Assembly (NCBI GenBank): GCA_044355655.1
Contig: JBIKXS010000003.1
Location: 62,001 to 126,000 of the forward strand
Origin: UBA3064 sp023258775
GTDB lineage: Bacteria; Pseudomonadota; Gammaproteobacteria; Burkholderiales; Burkholderiaceae_E
Reading direction: 5' to 3'
DNA: 64,000 bases
The notes under the pieces were generated by a model. That model worked only from the letters and a program-made list of their open reading frames with translations. It was not told the DNA's origin and made no database searches. Below are positions 58,664 to 64,000 of this stretch, one piece after another; the stretch's first letter is position 1, and every line of letters starts with the position of its first letter. Made by a program: the position numbers and the translations under genes.

Positions 58664-59217
58664 TGACTTGAAGCGTCCTTAACGATTCGCAAAGGGAATC
58701 TTTGCTGTCCATGCGTCTCAGTTTCCCACATCCAAAGCCATGGCATTGGCGAATCGCCAGTAGCAATCTCAATGTTTAACTGGGCCAGGTCCAGATCGTG
58801 AATCATTGCGGGCCCAAGCTCACAGCGCAAGAAAACCCGTCCGAGCTGATCGACGCAAGGATCTTCGATCTCATTGATGAGATAGCCCGTGTGGGTAACA
58901 AGACGCCGTTTGCTCGAGTCCTTGGTTGATTCAAGTACCCTTAAAATTAAAGGCGCTGTATCAAGATCCACATAGACTCGTTGCGGCCCGTTTTGCCAGA
59001 ACCAGCGTCCTTCAGGATCGCTTTCATAATTGCGACCGATAAAGTCAATAATGGGCGGACTCGTAATCGGCTCGCCGAGCTCATGCAAGGCTGGATCAAA
59101 GCCGGGCGCATCCCTTTGAATCAGGTGCCATTGAGCTCTTGCGTCAAGGCGTAACCATCCGAAGACCGCAGCTACCTGCGGCCATCGCTTCATGGCGCTT
59201 TTTACCTCGTCATCCAT
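58636..59217 (-). CDS. Conserved betaproteobacterial protein of unknown function
   Basis: 193 residues from ATG 59217 (MDDEVKSAMKRWPQVAAVFG). Notable blocks are GWLRLDARAQWHL, IIDFIGRNYESDPEGRWFWQ and NGPQRVYVDLDTAP. No signal, no Cys pair; rich in Trp (about ten). I know similar proteins in Burkholderiales as an uncharacterised family. It starts eight bases after the YheT-like stop, so the two are one transcription unit, and its end overlaps the convergent M48 gene by 28 bp. Confidence 0.72.
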   Translation of the reverse strand: MDDEVKSAMKRWPQVAAVFGWLRLDARAQWHLIQRDAPGFDPALHELGEPITSPPIIDFIGRNYESDPEGRWFWQNGPQRVYVDLDTAPLILRVLESTKDSSKRRLVTHTGYLINEIEDPCVDQLGRVFLRCELGPAMIHDLDLAQLNIEIATGDSPMPWLWMWETETHGQQRFPLRIVKDASSHYGFVSRPR

Positions 59218-59225
59218 GGACGTTT

Positions 59226-60257
59226 TTATCCACGGGCGCTTGCCTCGAGCCAGGAACAAATTTTGCGAGGCATCCATGCAATTGACGCGGGTATGCCACC
59301 TTCAATGAACCCCACATGGCCGCCATCGCGTGGATAGGCAAGTTTCAGTTTTGGGTGCATACCCGCTGGGGGACGCAGCGAGTGAGCAGGAACAAATGGA
59401 TCGTTCAAGGGATTGATAACGAGGCAGGGGCTTCGAATCGCTTCAAGCCATGGTCCGCAAGAGCTGCTAGCCCAATAATGTTCTGCGCTTTTGAAACCGT
59501 GCAGTGGAGCGGTTACATACTCGTCAAATTCAATAAAAGTTTTAGATCTAATAATGTTATCCCTATCATACAAGCCTGGGAATCGCTCCAAACGCTCAAG
59601 CGCATTTGGAATTAAGCTATGAAGAAAATAACGCATGTACATCAGATTAATGCCGCTTGCCAGGGCATAAGCACCTGCTCGCAAGTCCTGTGGCGGGCAA
59701 ATACCAACAACAGCATCAACAACGGTGCTTGCCTCATGACCTTGTTCGCCAAGCCATTTAAGTAGTGCATTGGCGCCTAAAGAAATGCCAACTGCAAACA
59801 GTAGACCCTGGTGCTTACTTCTGAAACGTCGCAAGATCCAATCGATTTCGCGGCTATCTCCAGAGTGATAAGCCCTTGGCTTGCGATTTCGCAGTCCGCC
59901 GCAACCGCGGAAGTGAACAACACTGGCGCTCCATCCGCGTCTGGTTGCCTCGTGCATGATTGCCAAGCTGTAATGGCTTTGAGCGCTTCCTTCAAGTCCG
60001 TGAAAAAGCACCAGATGGATTGCTTGGGTTGGTGCCGCCGCAGTTTCAGTATTGCTGGCTTCAGAAGTCTTAATTCCATCAACTGCATCAACAGCGAGTA
60101 CATCCTCATCTGGGCTTTCCCAGATCTCCCGCCGATAAATAACGCCAGGCTTTTTGCTCAGTCTTGACGCAACAACGGTTTGCACATGTGCATTACTGGC
60201 CCACCCTGGCGCGCGGTAGGCCTGCAGGCTTTGCAGCGTTTGCTCAGTGCAAGACAC
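59226..60257 (-). CDS. YheT-like alpha/beta hydrolase
   Basis: 343 residues from a GTG at 60257, overlapping the end of the NTF2-like gene by 14 bp. YheT pattern: RAPGWASNAHVQTVVASRL near the start, LFHGLEGSAQSHYSLAIM, FRGCGGLRNRKPRAYHSGDS, nucleophile elbow VGISLGANALLKWLG, and the late Asp and His in NPLNDPFVPAHSL and GGHVGF. Family members are medium-chain esterases of uncertain role. An insert with TSEASNTETAAAPTQA (about 66-81) is unusual. Longer readings into the upstream gene are not credible. Confidence 0.85.
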   Translation of the reverse strand: MSCTEQTLQSLQAYRAPGWASNAHVQTVVASRLSKKPGVIYRREIWESPDEDVLAVDAVDGIKTSEASNTETAAAPTQAIHLVLFHGLEGSAQSHYSLAIMHEATRRGWSASVVHFRGCGGLRNRKPRAYHSGDSREIDWILRRFRSKHQGLLFAVGISLGANALLKWLGEQGHEASTVVDAVVGICPPQDLRAGAYALASGINLMYMRYFLHSLIPNALERLERFPGLYDRDNIIRSKTFIEFDEYVTAPLHGFKSAEHYWASSSCGPWLEAIRSPCLVINPLNDPFVPAHSLRPPAGMHPKLKLAYPRDGGHVGFIEGGIPASIAWMPRKICSWLEASARG

Positions 60258-60693
60258 GTGGCTGGGGGATACCTTCGCTTGGCTGGTTTGCGTTGTCTTG
60301 GACCGCAGCAGCGTGATGCAAAACCATACGCCATCCTCGACTGCCATGCATATAAACATTGGTGCAGGCCATATGAAAAGCTCTGGCGCCACCAGCCTCT
60401 CGCACGTTGATGGTTTCAATCAGGTTGTGAATGGCAAGCGTTCCTGCGGCAATGATCTGAAGCTGAGATCGATCGATCACAAGATTGCCTTGAGACAGGA
60501 TTAAAGCCCACGACTGCCTGATCGCATCAAGGCCAAGCAGGCGAGGACCTGAAGGATGAATGCAAACGCTATCTTCTTCATCGCTCCATAGCGCCATGAG
60601 TGTATTGAGATCGCCCTGAGCTAGAGCCTCATATAGCGCGTCCTCGGCAGCCTCGCTGCTCTCGTATCGCATAGGAGAAAACTTGTCCTTCAT
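60244..60693 (-). CDS. SnoaL/NTF2-like domain protein
   Basis: 149 residues: EDALYEALAQGDLNTLMALW, DEEDSVCIHPSGPRLLGLDA, IRQSWALILSQG, then strands ending GWRMVLHHAAAVQ. This is the NTF2-like fold with a pocket His (CIHPSG). The function is unknown. The 3' end overlaps the YheT-like gene, so the pair with the unknown gene forms an operon. Confidence 0.78.
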   Translation of the reverse strand: MKDKFSPMRYESSEAAEDALYEALAQGDLNTLMALWSDEEDSVCIHPSGPRLLGLDAIRQSWALILSQGNLVIDRSQLQIIAAGTLAIHNLIETINVREAGGARAFHMACTNVYMHGSRGWRMVLHHAAAVQDNANQPSEGIPQPRVLH

Positions 60694-60721
60694 TTCTCAA
60701 CGAGCGGCAAGTGTTCTTGAT

Positions 60722-60934
60722 TCAGTGGCCTTGTACTTTTTCCCCATCCTTGATCTTATAAGCAGTGCCGCAATATGGGCAGTTCACAAGTTCGGTCTTG
60801 GTTACATCCAGAAAAACTCGTGGGTGGTGATTCCACAGGCTCATTTTCGGGTTGGGGCAAAAAGCGGGAAGGTCTGATGCAAGGAGTTCAACCGGGGCAA
60901 TCCCAGCGCCTGTCTTGGTTTGCATGTCACTCAT
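60722..60934 (-). CDS. Zinc-finger (zf-CHCC) domain protein
   Basis: 70 residues with FCPNPKMSLWNHHPRVFLDV then VNCPYCGTAYKI: a Cys, a His and a C-x2-C pair, the CHCC zinc site seen in complex I accessory subunit NDUFS6. Its place just after ilvE (24 bp) is a usual betaproteobacterial one. Role unknown, possibly complex I assembly. Confidence 0.88.
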   Translation of the reverse strand: MSDMQTKTGAGIAPVELLASDLPAFCPNPKMSLWNHHPRVFLDVTKTELVNCPYCGTAYKIKDGEKVQGH

Positions 60935-60958
60935 GGTTATTTTTCCTGCAAAGCGGTC

Positions 60959-61879
60959 TTAGACCGAAGTAAGCCAGTGAGCGTAGCGTTCGGCTCTTCC
61001 GTTCACCACGTCAAAAAACATGGTTTGCAAACGTTCGGTGACCGGACCTCTGGCGCCGGCACCGATGCAACGGTCGTCGAGTTCACGAATTGGTGTGACC
61101 TCAGCAGCAGTACCCGTGAAAAAGAGCTCGTCGGCACAATACATTTCGTCTCGAGTAATGCGCTTTTCCTTCACCTGGATACCAAAATCCTCTGCAATCG
61201 TAATCACAGCGTTTCTTGTGATCCCATCAAGACAGGAAGCCAGATCAGGGGTGTAGAGCACGCCATCGCGAACCATGAAAACGTTTTCTCCAGCACCTTC
61301 AGAGACATAACCTTCGGTGTCTAGCAAGAGGGCTTCGTCATAGCCATGCGCGGTGACTTCGGCGTTGGCAAGAATCGAGTTTACGTAGTAACCGCTCGCC
61401 TTGGCCCTAACCATCGACACATTCACATGATGCCTTGTGTATGAGGAGGTCTTGACACGGATGCCTTTGGCGAGGCCATCCTCGCCTAAATAAGCGCCCC
61501 AAGGCCAGGCTGCGATCGCAACATGGATGCGGTTGCCAAGTTTTGAGACGCCGAGCTTTTCCGATCCAACCCAGACGATTGGTCTGATGTAACAGGATTC
61601 AAGCTTGTTCTCACGGACTACAGCGCGTTGCGCTTCGATCAGTATCTCTTGGCTGAATGGGATCTCCATCTGGAAAATCTTGGCTGAATTAAAAAGGCGC
61701 TTGGTATGTTCGTGAAGTCGAAAGATAGCCGTACCTTTGACCGTGTTGTACGCACGTACGCCCTCGAAAACGCCCATGCCATAGTGCAGCGAATGGGTGA
61801 GCACATGGATGTTGGCACTTCGCCAGTCCACCATTTGTCCATCAAACCAGATCAGCCCATCGCGGTCGGCCATCGACAT
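60959..61879 (-). CDS. ilvE: Branched-chain amino acid aminotransferase
   Basis: 306 residues: DGLIWFDGQMVDWRSANIHV, HYGMGVFEGVRAYNT, the PLP Lys in VRAKASGYYVNSILANAEV, and EGAGENVFMVRDGVLYTPDL. It makes or breaks Leu, Ile and Val with glutamate. The class IV signature is complete. Upstream, 359 bp separate it from the divergent MFS gene. Confidence 0.95.
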   Translation of the reverse strand: MSMADRDGLIWFDGQMVDWRSANIHVLTHSLHYGMGVFEGVRAYNTVKGTAIFRLHEHTKRLFNSAKIFQMEIPFSQEILIEAQRAVVRENKLESCYIRPIVWVGSEKLGVSKLGNRIHVAIAAWPWGAYLGEDGLAKGIRVKTSSYTRHHVNVSMVRAKASGYYVNSILANAEVTAHGYDEALLLDTEGYVSEGAGENVFMVRDGVLYTPDLASCLDGITRNAVITIAEDFGIQVKEKRITRDEMYCADELFFTGTAAEVTPIRELDDRCIGAGARGPVTERLQTMFFDVVNGRAERYAHWLTSV

Positions 61880-62142
61880 GGCGTTTACTCCTCATAAAGC
61901 ATTAAAGTGTAAAAAGGTGCAGTCAAAAACAGCAAATTCAAACCTAAGCGGCTTTCAAGAGCCTCTTTGCCGTCAGATTCCTCTTGAACCGTTTCATGCC
62001 GCACCGACAAGTTGGAACATTCTATCGAATGAGAGCCTCTAGCTTAACGACATATTCGAGTACTATGACCAAAACTGCGGCCAGGCCAGCGAACCAACAA
62101 CCTTCGAGGTGCTCGAAAAGTCGTTTTAATGGATGTTTATTC

Positions 62143-62198
62143 GAACCCCGATCGCTGAAACCCGATCGCTGAAACCCGATCGCTGAAACCCAATCGAG
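62143..62198. repeat. 14-bp tandem array, four copies, between ilvE and the MFS gene
   Basis: Units at 62143, 62157, 62171 and 62185 read GAAaCCCGATCGCT with one to three changes in the outer copies. They lie 41-96 bp before the MFS start. The rest of the 359-bp gap (61880-62238) shows no gene or clear promoter. Confidence 0.92.
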
Positions 62199-62238
62199 CG
62201 CCTAGCTTTACGCCTCCAACCGAGTCTGATGCTTTGTC

Positions 62239-63435
62239 ATGATCCAAAGTTTGCGTTTCCAAATGGGCCTGCTGGCAACGCTTCAAGCCCTCTTGCTCAC
62301 CAACAATGTCACGCTGGTGGCGGTGAACGGTCTGGCCGGTTACCAACTGGCGAGCGAAAAGTGGATGGCAACACTGCCCGTTACAGGCTATGTGCTGGGC
62401 GGTGCGGTCTGGGCCATGCCCGCAGCGCTTTTTATGCGGCGCTTTGGAAGGGCATCCGGTTACGCAATGGGCTCGCTGGCAGCAATGATCGGCGCTGTAA
62501 TTACCTGGTACGCGGTCACGAACGCTAATTTGTGGTTGCTCTGTTTTGGTACCTTTGTTTGTGGGCTTTATAACGCTTTTGCACAAAGCTATCGATTCGC
62601 CGCGGCCGACCTTGCCGAGGTTCATGAACCGAGCTTTAAGGCCAAGGCTATTTCGTTGGTGCTTACGGGCGGAATTTTGGGTGGGGTGCTAGGTCCGGAA
62701 CTTGCCAACTGGTCGCGTGGGGCGCTTGAGCAAGCCTTCGCAGGCTCGTACTTGAGTTTGGCTGGATTTGCCATTCTTTCTTTATTGCTTTCTTTTTTAT
62801 TGCGAATTCCGGAGCCCAAAGCTACTGTATCGCTTGCCGATGTTGAGGTAAGACCGCTTTCAGAAATTTTGCGTCAACCTGCAGTAACACTGGCAATCTT
62901 GAGTGCTGCCATTGGCTACGGCGTCATGAATCTCTTGATGGTGGCAACGCCGCTTGCCATGGAGGTCTGCGGTCACAGTTGGCCCTCAACCACCCTGGTG
63001 CTTGAATGGCATGTTATCGGCATGTTTGCACCCGGTCTGATTACGGGGTCCTTGATCAGCCGCTTTGGGGTGATGCGCATGCTCATTGCTGGGGTGGCGC
63101 TCAATCTGATTGCGATGGTGGTGGCGTTGATGGGCACGAGCCTGATACATTTTCTTGTGTCGATGGCTCTCATTGGTGTTGGCTGGAACTTTATGTACAC
63201 AGGCGGTACCACCCTGCTCACGCAATCCTATCGACCCGCTGAAAAAAACAAGGTTCAAGGTTTCATGGATATGTCTGTGTTTTGTGTGATGGTGAGTTCG
63301 TCGGCTTCATCGGGCGCATTGCACTTTATGAATGGTTGGAATGTGCTAAATATGATCGCAATTCCTCTGGTCGCAACCGTGCTGGTCTACGCGGCTTGGC
63401 TTAGCTGGCAGAAATCTGCGGCCAGGACGGCCTAA
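62239..63435 (+). CDS. MFS permease
   Basis: 398 residues, about twelve helices. AALFMRRFGRASGYAMGSLAAM is the loop 2-3 MFS signature, GGILGGVLGPELANWSRG ends the first half, and a Pro/Glu-containing central loop (RIPEPKATVSLADVEVRPLSEIL) divides the halves. The substrate is unknown. No good ribosome site precedes the ATG at 62239. Confidence 0.82.
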   Translation: MIQSLRFQMGLLATLQALLLTNNVTLVAVNGLAGYQLASEKWMATLPVTGYVLGGAVWAMPAALFMRRFGRASGYAMGSLAAMIGAVITWYAVTNANLWLLCFGTFVCGLYNAFAQSYRFAAADLAEVHEPSFKAKAISLVLTGGILGGVLGPELANWSRGALEQAFAGSYLSLAGFAILSLLLSFLLRIPEPKATVSLADVEVRPLSEILRQPAVTLAILSAAIGYGVMNLLMVATPLAMEVCGHSWPSTTLVLEWHVIGMFAPGLITGSLISRFGVMRMLIAGVALNLIAMVVALMGTSLIHFLVSMALIGVGWNFMYTGGTTLLTQSYRPAEKNKVQGFMDMSVFCVMVSSSASSGALHFMNGWNVLNMIAIPLVATVLVYAAWLSWQKSAARTA

Positions 63436-63492
63436 TCTCACTGGGGCTCGCTTGCGACCGAAATCGGCTAAGGGGCTGAGATAGGCCTTGGA

Positions 63493-64000
63493 CTAATTCG
63501 AGGGAAAAAGCTGCGCCCATAGTGTTTTAACGGCCTGCGACTCAGCACTGACCGCTTCAGGCGCCACCCGTGCATAGCGCGCCTCATTCAACCTTAGTCC
63601 GTGCTGCAAGCTCCGGTAACGCCGATAGGCGTTGGCGCAGTCGATCGCAAGGCCGGGATCGATCAAGCCAGCGTGTGCGGCGCGCTGCAAGAGTGCAATA
63701 TTGCCGGCATTATCGAGCAGACTTGGGTAGGCATGGCTGAATGCAAGCACAAGGTATTGCGTCATAAATTCAATATCGACCATGCCACCCGCATCATGCT
63801 TCAAATCAAATTCAGCGCTGCGATTCGGGTGGCCTGCATGCATACGTGTTCGCATGTCACAGACCTTGTCGGCTAGTGTTTTCGGATCCCGACTTGCCTT
63901 GAGGACATCACGGCGGATCGACTCAAAGCCTGCTGCAAGGCTCTCGTCGCCAGCACTCCATCGCGCACGTGTGAGCGCCTGGTGCTCCCAAACCCAGGCC
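63493..64000 (-). CDS. glnE: Glutamine synthetase adenylyltransferase/deadenylase, C-terminal part (5' end outside window)
   Basis: The frame is open from the window edge (AWVWEHQALTRARWSAGD) through FESIRRDVL and the block FDLKHDAGGMVDIEFMTQYL, which carries the second catalytic acidic pair of the adenylylating half, and ends with a helical region (GLRLNEARYARV). About 168 residues are visible of some 900. GlnE adds and removes AMP on glutamine synthetase in answer to PII. Confidence 0.92.
   Translation of the reverse strand, partial: AWVWEHQALTRARWSAGDESLAAGFESIRRDVLKASRDPKTLADKVCDMRTRMHAGHPNRSAEFDLKHDAGGMVDIEFMTQYLVLAFSHAYPSLLDNAGNIALLQRAAHAGLIDPGLAIDCANAYRRYRSLQHGLRLNEARYARVAPEAVSAESQAVKTLWAQLFPSN

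Noticed and set aside
60257..60419. Extension of the YheT-like protein by 54 residues
   Set aside because: It would run fully inside the NTF2-like gene and adds residues foreign to the family.
61880..62142. Attenuator or T-box type leader of ilvE
   Set aside because: No Leu/Ile/Val-rich leader peptide and no terminator-like hairpin seen on the minus strand.

Overview
The window is chromosomal DNA from a betaproteobacterium, most likely order Burkholderiales. The signs are a Bug-type (tripartite tricarboxylate) periplasmic binding protein, a Lys/Ala/Pro-rich histone H1-like protein, and several gene strings I know from Burkholderiales: ispB<>rplU-rpmA-obgE-proB, rppH/proS/ffh/ccsA-like, nrdA-nrdB, accB-accC-prmA, mpl, RNase II-like/TonB-like/aroE/mtgA, zf-CHCC beside ilvE, and glnE. 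I see no rRNA, tRNA, CRISPR array, prophage or insertion sequence.

Layout. 0-2.3 kb: end of an EamA permease, an RraA-like aldolase and an FMN 2-hydroxyacid oxidase, head to head. 2.3-4 kb: a degenerate DegP-like PDZ protein and an NTF2-like protein. 4-11.1 kb (minus): a catabolic operon of CaiB-type CoA-transferase, AUH-like enoyl-CoA hydratase, HMG-CoA lyase, acyl-CoA dehydrogenase, MmgE/PrpD protein and SDR. The first four fit the breakdown of a 3-methylglutarate-like acid to acetyl-CoA and acetoacetate. 11-18.4 kb: alpha/beta hydrolase, histidine phosphatase, winged-helix regulator, MFS permease, then an SGNH lipoprotein, a cysteine-dioxygenase-like cupin and a four-rhodanese protein, all translationally coupled. 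18.4-19.2 kb: a small unknown gene and a FlgM-like gene without flagellar neighbours. 19.2-23.6 kb: ispB, rplU, rpmA, obgE, proB. 23.6-29.3 kb: a sugar-acid module (UxaA-like dehydratase, SDR, FAH hydrolase, Ldh2-type and D-2-hydroxyacid dehydrogenases), apparently inserted between proB and rppH. 29.3-34.6 kb: rppH, proS, ffh, CcsA-like, PP0621-like. 34.6-39.4 kb: class Ia ribonucleotide reductase genes behind tandem NrdR boxes. 39.5-45.9 kb: H1-like protein, PfkB kinase, prmA, accC, accB, aroQ, TlpA-like protein and a conserved unknown. 46-51.8 kb: mpl, RNB nuclease, TonB-like, aroE, mtgA. 51.8-54.8 kb: SDR, MaoC hydratase and Bug receptor. 54.8-60.7 kb: ABC exporter, moaC, M48 protease, an unknown, YheT-like hydrolase, NTF2-like. 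60.7-64 kb: zf-CHCC, ilvE, MFS permease and the 3' end of glnE.

The most unusual signal cuts across the genes. Short degenerate tandem arrays recur at gene edges. Inside coding sequence the period is a multiple of three: 21 bp near the 5' ends of the CaiB, NrdB and Bug genes, and about 18 bp in the PrpD gene. Between genes the period is free (11, 14, 19, 20, 22 bp), and in three cases (nrdA, the enoyl-CoA hydratase and the small gene at 18.4 kb) the unit spans the stop codon. This looks like an active duplication process filtered by reading frame and confined to non-essential gene edges.

All family calls come from reading motifs by eye; no search or alignment was run.
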